Under the pieces are notes generated by a model. It saw only the letters and a program-made list of their open reading frames with translations. It had not been told where the DNA came from and did no database searches. Both the position numbers and the translations under genes were made by a program. This document shows, one piece after another, positions 38,319 to 47,845 of a DNA stretch of 64,000 nucleotides (position 1 is the first letter of the stretch; every line of letters starts with the position of its first letter). The stretch covers positions 2,046,001-2,110,000 of the forward strand of contig NZ_JABEKS010000001.1 of assembly GCF_012985205.1 (NCBI RefSeq). Direction: 5' to 3'. This stretch comes from Planctomonas sp. JC2975 (GTDB lineage Bacteria; Actinomycetota; Actinomycetes; Actinomycetales; Microbacteriaceae).

Positions 38319-38560
38319 CTACACTTTGACTACACCTGAGTGATACGCACCAGCGTTCATCTCGACTGCAACGGCGTCACGGTGATGGTCGAAGTGGTCG
38401 GCGTAGACGTCGAGTGTCATCGTTGCGGGGCGCGCCTGAACATTTGTTGCACCGACTTCACGTTTACTCCCGTTGACGCTGCGGGGGACGCAGCGGTGTG
38501 TCGTAGGTCGTGAGGAGTCAGCCTTGAGAAAGTCGGGTCCTTCGCGCAAAGGAGCCGACA
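38319..38560 (-). pseudogene. Tyrosine integrase remnant 1 (C-terminal part)
   Basis: Encodes, in two frames, pieces matching the last 70 residues of the intact integrase at 59923-61023: TFSRLTPHDLRHTAAS and VNVKSVQQM in one frame, then TMTLDVYADHFDHHRDAVAVEMNAG in another. A 1-bp deletion near 38440 causes the shift; homology stops near 38560. The direct repeat TTTGACTACAC (twice, 38314-38335) overlaps its end. From 38561 to 38778 I see nothing recognisable. Confidence 0.85.
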
Positions 38561-38778
38561 CAATGCGGGGCGCGATCGCGTAATCGCCGACCGCGCCCAG
38601 CCCGCATTCAGCCCTCCAGACACCACCTGCCGCCGCGACTCGGCGTAAACCCGGTCGCGCCCAAAAGCGCTGTTGGCTCCTGCGGGGGCAGACTCCCTCG
38701 CAACAGAATCCCTAGGAGCGATCAGACAGCGAGTTTGGTGTTCGGGTCCGAACAGCGGCGTCGTCACTCACAGTGCCT

Positions 38779-39279
38779 TCAGTTCGAAACGATTTTCAGA
38801 ACGTGCCTGTGCCACACCAAGGGATTGCCACTCTCATCCGCTGTGATCGCATGCACCTTCAACACGATGATGTCGTGGTCCCCGGCTGGGTAGGCATGCT
38901 CGACAGAGCACTCGAGCCAGATCGGGGCATCGTCCATGAACAAAGCGCCGGACTCCGTCACCGTATGACCCACGCCCGTCAGCCTGTGAAGACGGTCGCG
39001 TGACGCGAGCTGCCTGATGATGCCGACATGGCGCTCGCCCAGGATCGAAACACCGATCACCGGCGCTCCAGCAAGCACCGGCCAGGTGGTCGAAGTGCGT
39101 TGCACAGCGAAGGAGACCATCGGTGGTTCGTGAGAAACGCCAACCGAGAACGACGAGGCGACCATAACCAGTGGCACGCCCGACTGGATCGCCGCAATAG
39201 CCGCTATGCCAGAGGGAAAGCCTTCGAAGGCCGCGCGCATTCGTTTCGGGTCGCTGACGAAACCGACCGCCATGCTCAT
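38779..39279 (-). CDS. Flavin reductase (DIM6/HpaC family)
   Basis: A 166-residue flavin-reductase-like protein starting MSMAVGFVSDPKRMR. Family marks: FPSGIAAIAA, VPLVMVASSFSVGVSHEPPMVSFAVQ and FMDDAPIWLECSVEHAYPAGDHDIIVLKV. It should supply FMNH2, made with NAD(P)H, to the two monooxygenases upstream in the same direction. It is 106 bp from the nearer monooxygenase, with a perfect palindrome between them, so it may be separately controlled. Confidence 0.9.
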   Translation of the reverse strand: MSMAVGFVSDPKRMRAAFEGFPSGIAAIAAIQSGVPLVMVASSFSVGVSHEPPMVSFAVQRTSTTWPVLAGAPVIGVSILGERHVGIIRQLASRDRLHRLTGVGHTVTESGALFMDDAPIWLECSVEHAYPAGDHDIIVLKVHAITADESGNPLVWHRHVLKIVSN

Positions 39280-39336
39280 GGTCGTCTCTTCGTGACGCAC
39301 GTGGATTGGTCCCGCCCGACGTCGAAGAACGCGAAT

Positions 39337-39355
39337 GTGCATTGGTTAAATGCAC
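39337..39355. promoter_or_regulatory. Inverted repeat GTGCATT-N5-AATGCAC, candidate operator
   Basis: Perfect 7-bp arms, 58 bp upstream of the flavin reductase start. A related half-site (ATGCAC next to ATGCCC) appears in the divergent region at 42425-42440 between the monooxygenase and transporter operons. No regulator gene is present in element A except the transposase-like protein at 47846, so the binder is unknown. Confidence 0.45.
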
Positions 39356-39385
39356 GGAAGTGCCGCCATCGCCCTACGGCCACTT

Positions 39386-40855
39386 CTAGACTCCGGCCAC
39401 TCGCGAAAGGCTCTTGGTTGTATCGAAGTACCCGGCAGGCCTGGCTAGCCCGAAGTGATCCCGGAAGGTGTGGCTCTCATATGTTCGCCGATAGATTCCA
39501 CGGCGCTGCAGTTCGGGCACCACTTGATTTGTGAACCGGTCCAGCTGGTCCCAGAGCCCGGGCGACTGCACGTTGAAACCGTCGGCCGCCCCTGTGCTGA
39601 ACCACTCTTCGAGCTCGTCGGCGATCGCACTCGCCGTGCCTACGACAACCGGGAACCCGTCGATGATGGCCGAATAGAGCAGGTCTTTTACCTTTGCTGC
39701 CCTGAGGCCGGCGACGGTACGCCCGGTGCGCTCGAAGACGAGGTCAAGCAGATGCCTGCCGTAGCCGTCGAACTCGTCGGCGAGTCGCTCTGGCAGATCC
39801 GATTCAAGCTGAAGCGACGTAAGGTCCACGCCGATCTTGGCGGAGAGTGATCCCAGGTTTCGCGTTCCGTACTCCAACGGGGCGCGACCGGCCGGTCCCG
39901 CGGCGAACTCCGCCCAGTAGGCGGCGTCGCGACCGCCCCAGACGATGTCGTCGTCGAGGGGCAGGTAGGAGTTCAGCTCGTCGTAGAAGGCGATGGCGGC
40001 ATCCCTGGTGTCCCCGATGATGGGCGTGATGCCCGGGAGGAAGAAGACTGCCTGAGGGTCGCGGCCGGCCTCGGCGACACGGGCGCGGACATCCTCGTTG
40101 AACGCGATGGACTCGGCGATCGTCTTCGGACCCGTGAAGTTGATATCGCCGTGCTTCGCGGTGAGCTGCCGCGAGAGCTCGGATGCTCCTGCGTAAAGGA
40201 GAGGCGGGTGCCCCTGCGGTGGCCGGCGCAGCGGCAGCGTACCCTCCACACTGAAATGCTTGCCCCGCCAGTTCAGCCGATGGATCTTGCCGTCGTCGAC
40301 GAAATGGCCGCTCTCCTTGTCTTGGATGTAAGCGTCGTCTTCGATGCTGTCCCACAGCCGCTTGACCAGCCCGATGAACTCGTCAGCTCGTTCGTAGCGG
40401 CTCTCTCCGCCGAGGTCTGGCAGGCTGAAGTTGCGGGCAGCAACGTCGGAGGCTCCTAGCACCACGTTCCAGGCCACCCGCCCGTTCGAAAGGTGGTCGA
40501 GCGATGCGCTCAGCCTGGCCAGGATGTACGGGTCGTAATAGGTGGGATGTGCCGTCACCACCAGCCCGATGTCCTTTGTTTGCAACGCGAGCTGCGACGC
40601 GAGTGTGAACGGCTCGAGCCGGCCCGTGTTGTGCGTCGTGCGCCACTGCTCGCGCACGATGTCACCCGGCAGCGTGTCGCCTAGGAAGAAGAAGTCGAAC
40701 TTGGCCTGCTCCACCGTTTTGGCTGCTCGCAGCGCGTACTCGAAGTCGAATGCGCCGTCGGCTGGAGCGTTCGGCAACCGCCATCCGCCCCAGTGGGTGC
40801 CGTTCACCCAATACATGTAGCCCAGGTGGAGCTGTCGCTCTGCTTTTGCGTTCAT
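39386..40855 (-). CDS. FMNH2-dependent monooxygenase, NtaA/DszA class (1)
   Basis: A 489-residue group C flavin monooxygenase with the bacterial-luciferase fold. Typical stretches: FDFFFLGDTLPG, EPFTLASQLALQTKDIGLVVTAHPTYYDPYILAR, SNGRVAWNVVLG, SRYERADEFIGLVKRLWDS and GHPPLLYAGAS. The family (nitrilotriacetate, dibenzothiophene-sulfone and alkyl-sulfone enzymes) cleaves C-N or C-S bonds with FMNH2 and O2. The start at 40855 follows GAGAG; an ATG 30 bp earlier is possible. Its substrate is not predictable, but the sulfur-related neighbours favour C-S cleavage. Confidence 0.9.
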   Translation of the reverse strand: MNAKAERQLHLGYMYWVNGTHWGGWRLPNAPADGAFDFEYALRAAKTVEQAKFDFFFLGDTLPGDIVREQWRTTHNTGRLEPFTLASQLALQTKDIGLVVTAHPTYYDPYILARLSASLDHLSNGRVAWNVVLGASDVAARNFSLPDLGGESRYERADEFIGLVKRLWDSIEDDAYIQDKESGHFVDDGKIHRLNWRGKHFSVEGTLPLRRPPQGHPPLLYAGASELSRQLTAKHGDINFTGPKTIAESIAFNEDVRARVAEAGRDPQAVFFLPGITPIIGDTRDAAIAFYDELNSYLPLDDDIVWGGRDAAYWAEFAAGPAGRAPLEYGTRNLGSLSAKIGVDLTSLQLESDLPERLADEFDGYGRHLLDLVFERTGRTVAGLRAAKVKDLLYSAIIDGFPVVVGTASAIADELEEWFSTGAADGFNVQSPGLWDQLDRFTNQVVPELQRRGIYRRTYESHTFRDHFGLARPAGYFDTTKSLSRVAGV

Positions 40856-40916
40856 GCGTCTCTCGTTTCGTGTCTCTGCATGCATGTTCGGAGGCTTCTC
40901 TCACGCGCTCCGACGG

Positions 40917-42329
40917 TCAGCTCAGGCCGAGGTTGTCTTCCAGACGAGTCGACTCGTATTCGGTGCGGAAGATGCCCCGACGCTGAAGTTCGGGCACGAC
41001 ATGGTCGACGAAGAAGTCGGCCGGGCCGCGATGGTACGGCGGGAAGAGTTGCACGCCGTCGAGGACCTCCTCTTCGAGGTGCTCCTCCAACCAGTCAGCG
41101 AAACCGATCGCGTCGCCGACGTATCGGCCCTGTCCCGCCTGCCGCTTCTGCATCGCGGCGAAGAAGTCCCGCACCGTTAAGTGCTCGTCGTCGCCAAGGG
41201 CAGCGAGTACGTCTCGCACAACATCGACGTTGGAGTGGCGCCTCTGCCTCGACGGCTGTGTCGGGTAGCCGTTGACGGTCGGGTCCTCGGCAGCGACATC
41301 CCCGTTGTCCAGAAGTGCAACGAGACGGTCGGGATCAATTCCCTCCGCGCCGAGCGCGACAGCCAACGGGACATCGGCGGCAAAGCGGTCAGCGGTGATC
41401 CCGAGTGATTGGGCGAGCACGAGCGGCAGCTCGACCTCACGTTGATAGTTCAGGATCTGGCGATACTTTGCCCGGGCCTCCTGGACCGTACCGCCAAGGT
41501 AGAACGTGACGCCGGGAAGAATGAGGAAGGCATCCGGATCGCCGCCCGCCGCCGCGACACGGGCCTTGTGCTCCGCGTAGTGCTTCTTACCGGCCTCCAG
41601 TCCGAAGTAGGGCGAGAACCTGGCCTGCGCGTACTTCGCTCCGTACTCCAGCGACTCCGGAGAAGTCCCGACGTGCACGTTCGGAATGTGTCGCTGCACT
41701 GGCGGTGGCACATTCAGCGGCCCTCGCACCCGGAAGAACTCGCCTTCGTAGTCGATCGGATGCCAGGACCCGGGCCTGATCAGAATGCCGTCCGCCTTGT
41801 TGTCCAACAAGAGGTCGTTGTCCCAACTGTTGTGCAGCAGCGCGTAGAGGGCTTCAGTGAACTCTGCGGCTCGCCGATACTTCGACTCCTGGTCGGGCAG
41901 CGGGTACCCCTCAAAGTTCTCGACCGGCCCACCCTGACGATCGATGCCGAACACAACGTTGATGGCAGTACGCCCCTCGCTGAAGCGGTCGAGAGTGGCC
42001 AGTTGACGCGCGACGTGGAACGGATGCTCGAACGACGAGTTGTAGGTGAGCAGGAATCCGACGTGATCGGTGCGCGCGGCCGCGTGGCCGGCGAAAACCG
42101 CACTGTCCCAGCGGAAGACGCGGTTCAGCACGTCGGGCTCCGACGCGAGCGAACTTCCGGCGAACAGGTAGTCGAGCTTGCCGCGTTCAGCGGTGATGGC
42201 GAGATCCGAGATGACGCTTGGGTCAGTGAGGCCACGGTTGTTGGACTCGGGTAGGCGCCACGCATCCTGGTCCCAGCCCGTGCCGTATGCGGCAAGCCCG
42301 ATTCTGAGTCTCTTGCGCTCTGCAGCCAT
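40917..42329 (-). CDS. FMNH2-dependent monooxygenase, NtaA/DszA class (2)
   Basis: A 470-residue relative of the downstream enzyme with the same fold but clearly diverged sequence: KLDYLFAGSSLASEPD, DHVGFLLTYNSSFEHPFHVARQLATLDRFSEGRTAINVVFGID, SKYRRAAEFTEALYALL, IPNVHVGTSPESLEYG and a matching C-terminus (VVPELQRRGIFRTEYES, like VVPELQRRGIYRRTYES). Good ribosome site GGAAGG. Two such enzymes side by side suggest sequential oxidation, as with DszC/DszA, or two substrates. First gene of the minus-strand operon, 61 bp before the other monooxygenase. Confidence 0.9.
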   Translation of the reverse strand: MAAERKRLRIGLAAYGTGWDQDAWRLPESNNRGLTDPSVISDLAITAERGKLDYLFAGSSLASEPDVLNRVFRWDSAVFAGHAAARTDHVGFLLTYNSSFEHPFHVARQLATLDRFSEGRTAINVVFGIDRQGGPVENFEGYPLPDQESKYRRAAEFTEALYALLHNSWDNDLLLDNKADGILIRPGSWHPIDYEGEFFRVRGPLNVPPPVQRHIPNVHVGTSPESLEYGAKYAQARFSPYFGLEAGKKHYAEHKARVAAAGGDPDAFLILPGVTFYLGGTVQEARAKYRQILNYQREVELPLVLAQSLGITADRFAADVPLAVALGAEGIDPDRLVALLDNGDVAAEDPTVNGYPTQPSRQRRHSNVDVVRDVLAALGDDEHLTVRDFFAAMQKRQAGQGRYVGDAIGFADWLEEHLEEEVLDGVQLFPPYHRGPADFFVDHVVPELQRRGIFRTEYESTRLEDNLGLS

Positions 42330-42523
42330 CTGTCGGCCTTCCTGTCATACCGGTGAGTGTCATTGCCTTGACAGGCTAGATAACGTGCAAGTTGTACTGC
42401 GTTGTCGTGCGAAATCTACGGTCATGCCCATGCACATTCCGTAACGTTGCTGGCCATTGATACAAGAACCTCCATACGCTGACCGGCGTTCACCTCATCC
42501 GCCTGACACGTCTCGGAGCACCC
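42330..42523. promoter_or_regulatory. Divergent promoter region of the organosulfur cluster
   Basis: 194 bp between the monooxygenase operon (minus) and the AKR-transporter operon (plus). TTGACA occurs at 42368-42373 on the plus strand, but no good -10 lies 16-18 bp after it. The GTGCAT-like half-site lies at 42425-42440. Both operons must start here. Confidence 0.5.
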
Positions 42524-43537
42524 ATGGCCCCCAGCGGCATCCTTCCTTCCGGCTATCGCACGCTCGGTTCTACCGGTCTCGTGGTCTCGGAGCTCGGCAT
42601 CGGCGCCAGCACGTTCGGCCGCTCGGGTATGAAGGCGACATCGGCCAAGCAGGTTAACGGCATCGTGGATGCAGCACTCGAGCTGGGTGTGACGTACTTC
42701 GACCTCGCCGAGCTTTACGGCGACAGGCCAGGACTCAGCGAGGAACTCTTCGCCACTGCGCTGCGGGGACGGCGCGACGAGGTCGTCATCGGAACCAAGT
42801 TTGGCGGCGCGCTCGGCGGCGCGCTCGGTCCGTCGTTCGCGACCGGCGGTTCACGCAAATACATCGTGCGTGCCACGGAGCATGCCCTGCGCCGGCTCGG
42901 CACCGACTACATCGACCTGTACCAGATCCACTTCCCCGATCCGCTCACGCCGATCGAGGAGACGCTGTCCGCTCTCTCCGATCTGGTGACTGCCGGCAAG
43001 GTGCGTTACGTCGGGGCCTCCAATTTTCCGGCCTGGACGCTTGTCGACGCCGACCACACAGCACGGGCGAACGGTTGGTCGCGCTTCGCGTCGACGACCG
43101 ACGAGTACAACTTGCTCTGGCGGCGCCCCGAGCAGGAGTTGATCCCTGCGCTGCAGCACATCGGCGCGGGCTTCATCCCCTATTTCCCTCTGCAGAACGG
43201 TCTGCTCACCGGCAAATACTCGCGGGATTCGGCACCGGAGGGCGCCAAGATCACGAACCTGAAGCGTCACCTGCTGAAGGAGGCCCCGTGGGATGCGCTC
43301 GAGCGCTTCGTCGCGTTCGCCGATGCACGCGGGGTGTCGCCGGCATCCGTCGCTCTTGGCTGGCTTCTCGCGCAGCCGACCGTCTCCACCGTCATCGCCG
43401 GAGTTACCGGCCCGGAGCAGGTACGTGCCAACCATGCCGCGGCCAAATGGCGACCGACCGTCGATGAGGAGGCGGAGCTGCGCAGCCTCTTCGAGGGCGA
43501 TCTCTCCGGCGGGCCGGGCAAGGTCACCGCCGACTGA
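42524..43537 (+). CDS. Aldo-keto reductase
   Basis: A 337-residue AKR barrel. The catalytic set is visible: Asp and Tyr in YFDLAELYGDR, Lys in VVIGTKFGG and His in YQIHFPDP. The NADP-binding C-terminus is GVTGPEQVRANHAA. In sulfonate oxidation, monooxygenases leave an aldehyde, and an AKR reduces it in the sulfoquinovose monooxygenase pathway; this gene could do the same. First gene of the plus-strand operon, 70 bp before the permease. Confidence 0.92.
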   Translation: MAPSGILPSGYRTLGSTGLVVSELGIGASTFGRSGMKATSAKQVNGIVDAALELGVTYFDLAELYGDRPGLSEELFATALRGRRDEVVIGTKFGGALGGALGPSFATGGSRKYIVRATEHALRRLGTDYIDLYQIHFPDPLTPIEETLSALSDLVTAGKVRYVGASNFPAWTLVDADHTARANGWSRFASTTDEYNLLWRRPEQELIPALQHIGAGFIPYFPLQNGLLTGKYSRDSAPEGAKITNLKRHLLKEAPWDALERFVAFADARGVSPASVALGWLLAQPTVSTVIAGVTGPEQVRANHAAAKWRPTVDEEAELRSLFEGDLSGGPGKVTAD

Positions 43538-43607
43538 GCGACGGCTCTTCGCGCGATCCCGCACGACAACGACGAGCATCCCCATCACAGCAACGAAGGA
43601 GACGGCC

Positions 43608-44459
43608 ATGGCAATCGACCAGACGGCGGCAGCCCTGCCGCAGTTCGACGCCCCACGTGTGGCACGAACCCGTTCCGACAGCAGGCGCTTTCGGCTGACG
43701 CGACGCACGACGGCCATCCTGATCGGCCAGGTGGCACTCGTCGTGGTCATTCTCAGCGTCGTGGAGTGGCTCGTGGACAGCGGAACGGTCGACCCCATCT
43801 ACCTCGCATCGCCCAGCCAGGTGATCGCGAACCTACCGAATCTCGTCGTTGAGCAGAACCTCTTCGGCAACCTGCTCGTCACGCTCGGGGAGGCCATCGC
43901 CGGTGTCGCTGCAGCCTTCGTGCTCGGCGTGTCGACCGGCCTCTGGATGGGTCTATCGCTGTCGGCAAACCGATTCCTGAACCCGTTCGTCGCAGCGGCG
44001 ATGGCCGTGCCGAAGGTGACGATCATCCCGCTGCTCACGCTGTACTTCGGCATCGGCGTGCTGCACAAGGTGGTCATCGTCTTCCTCTTCGGCTACTTCC
44101 TATTCGTCTACAACACCATCGCGGGCATCCGCCAGGTGCAAGAAAGCCACGTGAAGGTGGCACGCGCATTCGGCGCGAGCCGTGGCCAAGTGGTGACCAA
44201 GGTGATCCTCCCGTCGGCTGCAGCTTCGATCATGGCGGCCGTGCGCGTGGAGACCGGCACGGCACTCGTCGCCGCGCTCTTCGCCGAGATCGTCGCCTCC
44301 AAGGCGGGTCTCGGAAACCTGCTCAACCGGGCGTTTGGCCTCTATGACACACCGTCGATCTTCGGACTGGTGCTCGTCATCACGATCGTCTCCGTGCTGC
44401 TCATCGCGGCCGTCAACCTGCTCGAGCGAACAGTGCTCCTCAAGTGGAAGCACCAGTGA
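43608..44459 (+). CDS. SsuC/TauC-type ABC permease
   Basis: A 283-residue permease with about six helices. The EAA loop is VKVARAFGASRGQVVTKVILPSAA. The ATG follows GAAGGAGACGGCC. Family members import sulfonates, taurine, nitrate or thiamine precursors together with an NrtA/SsuA-like binding protein; the following gene is one. Confidence 0.92.
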   Translation: MAIDQTAAALPQFDAPRVARTRSDSRRFRLTRRTTAILIGQVALVVVILSVVEWLVDSGTVDPIYLASPSQVIANLPNLVVEQNLFGNLLVTLGEAIAGVAAAFVLGVSTGLWMGLSLSANRFLNPFVAAAMAVPKVTIIPLLTLYFGIGVLHKVVIVFLFGYFLFVYNTIAGIRQVQESHVKVARAFGASRGQVVTKVILPSAAASIMAAVRVETGTALVAALFAEIVASKAGLGNLLNRAFGLYDTPSIFGLVLVITIVSVLLIAAVNLLERTVLLKWKHQ

Positions 44460-44535
44460 CGGCGGCGGCGACGCATCCATCCGTCGACCACACGCACCCC
44501 CATTCCCGCATCACACACGAACCGAAGGAACTGCA

Positions 44536-45600
44536 ATGACCAGCACCATCTCGCGCCGCACGCTGCTCGGCGGCGGTCTCGGCGGCGTCCTCGCCCTTTC
44601 CACTTTCGCGCTCACCGGATGCTCATCGGCGGCCGCCGAGAACGGCTCGGGCTCGGCATCGGGCAAGCTCGACACCATCACGCTGGCTGACCCGTCGTCG
44701 ACGTACACGCAGCTGCCCATCTTGTACGGCGAGCAGAAGGGCATCTGGGCGAAGCACGGTCTCCAGCCGAAGTTCGAGACGCTCGACTACAACAGCCAGC
44801 TGTCTGCGGTGGCCAGCGGCGACCTCCTGTTCGCGTTCGGCGCGACGACCTCGTTCTTGCAGGCGGCGCAGAAGGGGTCGCCGATACGGCTTGTGGCCTC
44901 GGCGTTCCGTAGTAAGGGTCCATACTGGCTCATCGCCAAGAAGGGCATCAGCAAGATCAGCCAGCTGAAGGGTAAGACCCTGGGCACGGGCGGAGCCGGA
45001 TCCGCGATGGAGACATACGCCAAGGTCATCCTCACGGACAACGGACTCGACCCGGCGAAGGATCTCACCCTCGTTCCCGGCGGATCCACGGACCAGACCC
45101 TCTACACCGCCGTGAGGACTGGACAGGTGGATGCAGTCATGATCCACCAGCCGTACGCAGCTCTCGGCGAGCTCGACGGCATCACGACGACGCTCGCCCG
45201 CGGCTGGGAGTATCTCCCCAAGTACCACACCGGTGCACTCATCTCCGGCACGTCCACGATCACGAAGAGCCCCGACGTCCTGAAGCGTGCGCTGGCCGCG
45301 TACTTCGAGATCTACACCTACACAAGGGCTCACGAGTCCGCCTACATCCCATGGCTGCAGAAGCAGCTTAAGACCATCGATCCGCGAGCGGTCAATGCGG
45401 CGATCGAGCAGGAGAACGACATCTGGGACAGCAACCCGGCGATCGACCTCACAGCCATCAACGAAAGCCAGAAGATCGAGGTGGCAGCCGGGCACCAGAC
45501 ATCCGTCTTCGACCCGAAACCGTACATCGACACCGACCTGATTCCACAAAAGTATGTGAAGCCGTTCTCCTATCCGACCGCAAAGCCAACGGAGGGATGA
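44536..45600 (+). CDS. SsuA/NrtA-like substrate-binding lipoprotein
   Basis: A 354-residue binding protein. The signal has twin Arg (SRRTLLGGGLGG) and a lipobox (LTGC), so it is probably a Tat-exported lipoprotein. The mature part shows NMT1/SsuA-like features: LPILYGEQKGIWAKHGL near the start, QLSAVASGDLLFAFGAT, LKGKTLGTGGAGSAMET and VRTGQVDAVMIHQPYAA. The ligand is unknown; the neighbourhood suggests a sulfonate or another organosulfur anion. Confidence 0.9.
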   Translation: MTSTISRRTLLGGGLGGVLALSTFALTGCSSAAAENGSGSASGKLDTITLADPSSTYTQLPILYGEQKGIWAKHGLQPKFETLDYNSQLSAVASGDLLFAFGATTSFLQAAQKGSPIRLVASAFRSKGPYWLIAKKGISKISQLKGKTLGTGGAGSAMETYAKVILTDNGLDPAKDLTLVPGGSTDQTLYTAVRTGQVDAVMIHQPYAALGELDGITTTLARGWEYLPKYHTGALISGTSTITKSPDVLKRALAAYFEIYTYTRAHESAYIPWLQKQLKTIDPRAVNAAIEQENDIWDSNPAIDLTAINESQKIEVAAGHQTSVFDPKPYIDTDLIPQKYVKPFSYPTAKPTEG

Positions 45601-46520
45601 CCGTGGCCGACAGCACATCCGCGCGGGCTTCCACGTCAGCGTCGGGGAGCAACCCGAACGCCGCACAGGAGATCGCGTTCGAGGTCGCCGGTATCGGCAA
45701 GACGTTCCCCGGCAACCCGCCCGTCGTCGCTCTCGACAACATCGACCTGCGTGTCGAGCGCGGAGAATTCCTCGTGCTCCTCGGACCGAGCGGATGCGGC
45801 AAGAGCACCCTGCTTGAGATCCTCTCTGGGCTCCAGGAACCGACCGAAGGCACTGCCACGTTCAACGGGTCGCAGATCCACGGCCCGAGCCCCGAACTCG
45901 GCGTCGTGTTCCAGGATGCCTCGCTCTATCCCTGGCGGACCATCGCGCACAATGTGGAACTCGGCCTCGAGCTCAAGGGAACCCCGACAACAGAACGGCG
46001 TGCCATTGCTGCGGACACGCTGGCATCCGTAGGCCTCGCCGGATTCGAGCGCAAATACCCGCACCAGCTCTCGGGAGGGATGCGCCAGCGCGCCGGGATC
46101 GCACGCGCACTGGCCACCCGGCCGGAAGTGCTACTGATGGACGAGCCATTCGGCGCCGTCGACCACCTCACTCGCATTCAGCTGCAGCACGAGCTGCTCT
46201 CGTTGTGGGAGAGGGACCGCAAGACAGTCGTCTTCGTCACGCATGACGTGGGCGAGGCTGTGTTCCTCGCCGACCGGATCGTCGTACTGTCCCCACGGCC
46301 GGGTCGTGTCTACCGACAGATCCAGGTCGATGCCCCGAGGCCGCGGCAACGCGGCGACCACCAGCTGCTGGACCTCGAGGCGGCGATCTACGGAATCCTG
46401 CACGAGCTCGGTGCCGACAGGCTCGGTACCGACGGCCTTGCCGGCCCGGCCTCCGCGGACGCCAGTGGTGACGACCGACTCGCAGCAGATCGGTCCGAAC
46501 GGGAGGTGCAGAACGCATGA
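45597..46520 (+). CDS. SsuB/TauB-type ABC ATPase
   Basis: A 307-residue importer ATPase, overlapping the binding-protein gene by 4 bp. Walker A GPSGCGKST, signature LSGGMRQRAGIARAL, Walker B VLLMDEPFGAVD and switch FVTHDVGEAVFLADR are all canonical for the nitrate/sulfonate/taurine class. The last 45 residues are an acidic, Ala-rich tail not usually present. Confidence 0.93.
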   Translation: MTVADSTSARASTSASGSNPNAAQEIAFEVAGIGKTFPGNPPVVALDNIDLRVERGEFLVLLGPSGCGKSTLLEILSGLQEPTEGTATFNGSQIHGPSPELGVVFQDASLYPWRTIAHNVELGLELKGTPTTERRAIAADTLASVGLAGFERKYPHQLSGGMRQRAGIARALATRPEVLLMDEPFGAVDHLTRIQLQHELLSLWERDRKTVVFVTHDVGEAVFLADRIVVLSPRPGRVYRQIQVDAPRPRQRGDHQLLDLEAAIYGILHELGADRLGTDGLAGPASADASGDDRLAADRSEREVQNA

Positions 46521-47356
46521 GCACACGCGAGACCGCGTTCATCTCAGCGGACGACCTCCGCTCTCTGCTTGGCCGGAACGAGCTGGTGGTCCTCGACGTG
46601 CGCTTCCAGCCGGTCGAGGGAGCTCAGCCCGCCGAATACGCGGCAGGACACATCCCCGGCGCCGTGTTCGTCGATCTGCCTGCGGAGCTCGCTGGTCCGG
46701 GCGGCGGAAACGCTGGACGATATCCGCTGCCTGCCGTCGAGCTGTTGCAGGCATTCGCGCGACGCTGGGGCGTGAGTGCTGACAGCACGGTCGTCGTCTA
46801 CGACGACAGGCAGGGTCTATCCGCCGCTCGCGCTTGGTGGGTGCTCACCTGGGCTGGCGTCCCCGGTGTTCGCGTGCTCGACGGCGGGTATTCCGGATGG
46901 CTGGCCGGCGGCAATCCGTCCAGCACCGCCGCGCATGTGCCCGCCACCGGCGACGTGACGCTGTCGCCTGGTCATCTAGACGTGATCGGCGAGGACGACA
47001 TCGACCACCTCATTGAGGGTGGCGTGCTTCTCGATGTACGCAGCCCGCGCCAGTACGAGGGCGATCCAGACAAACCCGCGACCGGGCACATCCCTGGCGC
47101 CGTCAATGTGGACTCGAGGGGCAACGTAGACGAACGCGGACTGCTCTTGGCCGAAAGCGAACTGCGCGAACGCTACGGTTCCGTCGGCGCAGACGGAAAC
47201 ACACCCATCGCCGCCTACTGCGGTGGAGGTGTGGTCGGCGCCCACACCGTACTCGTGCTCAGCACACTCGGCCTGCGCGCCGGACTCTATCCCGGATCAT
47301 GGTCGGCGTGGAGCACCAACTCCCACAACCCGATCACGACCGGTCCGCTGCCCTGA
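46517..47356 (+). CDS. Two-domain rhodanese-type sulfurtransferase (1)
   Basis: A 279-residue tandem-rhodanese protein, overlapping the ATPase gene by 4 bp. Domain 1 (about 1-130) has GHIPGAVFVDLP and VLDGGYSGWLAGG; domain 2 (about 145-275) has LLDVRSPRQYEG, TGHIPGAVNV and the active loop YCGGGVVGAHT with the catalytic Cys. It moves sulfane sulfur (thiosulfate or mercaptopyruvate type). Coupling to an organosulfur transporter suggests handling of sulfite or thiosulfate released from the substrate. Confidence 0.93.
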   Translation: MSTRETAFISADDLRSLLGRNELVVLDVRFQPVEGAQPAEYAAGHIPGAVFVDLPAELAGPGGGNAGRYPLPAVELLQAFARRWGVSADSTVVVYDDRQGLSAARAWWVLTWAGVPGVRVLDGGYSGWLAGGNPSSTAAHVPATGDVTLSPGHLDVIGEDDIDHLIEGGVLLDVRSPRQYEGDPDKPATGHIPGAVNVDSRGNVDERGLLLAESELRERYGSVGADGNTPIAAYCGGGVVGAHTVLVLSTLGLRAGLYPGSWSAWSTNSHNPITTGPLP

Positions 47357-47412
47357 ACGTATCTGCCCAGAAATCATCTCTGCCCTGAACTGCGCGACGA
47401 GAAGGAACGACA

Positions 47413-47748
47413 ATGACCATTCAGCTCCGCCGTTATCAGCTGCGGCCAGGAACCCTGCCCACGTGGGTCGAATACTGGCGCAGAGACGTCGCTCCCCTGC
47501 GCCGGGAGTTCGGCTTCGGCATCCGATTCGCCTCCGCCGACCACGCGAACGACCAGTTCGTCTGGGCCCTCGAGTTCGACGGCACCCCCGAAGAACTCGC
47601 GGAACAGGATCGCCTCTACCACGCATCGCCACAATGGGCGGAGCGGAACGACGACCAGAACATACCGCTGATCGACACCACAATCGCGGTCATAGAGGAC
47701 GTTACGGTGGCCGCCCCCGGGTTGCTGAACGCTGAGGCGAACCTATAG
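47413..47748 (+). CDS. NIPSNAP-family protein
   Basis: A 111-residue ferredoxin-like alpha/beta-barrel protein: MTIQLRRYQLRPGTLPTW, VWALEFDG and DRLYHASPQW, with the closing hydrophobic strand near 95. NIPSNAP proteins often accompany oxygenases; catalytic roles are seldom known. Ribosome site GAAGGAACGACA. It lies 56 bp after the sulfurtransferase in the same direction. Confidence 0.85.
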   Translation: MTIQLRRYQLRPGTLPTWVEYWRRDVAPLRREFGFGIRFASADHANDQFVWALEFDGTPEELAEQDRLYHASPQWAERNDDQNIPLIDTTIAVIEDVTVAAPGLLNAEANL

Positions 47749-47845
47749 AAGTGCTATATCCGCACCGTATAATTCGTACGCCACAGTCGCGACGGATACC
47801 ACGGCTACGCGACCCACACTGCATCATCGACACCGGAGGGGCGTC

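Noticed and set aside
42368-42396. TTGACA-based promoter for the AKR operon
   Set aside because: The -35 is perfect but the sequence 16-18 bp downstream has at most two matches to a -10.
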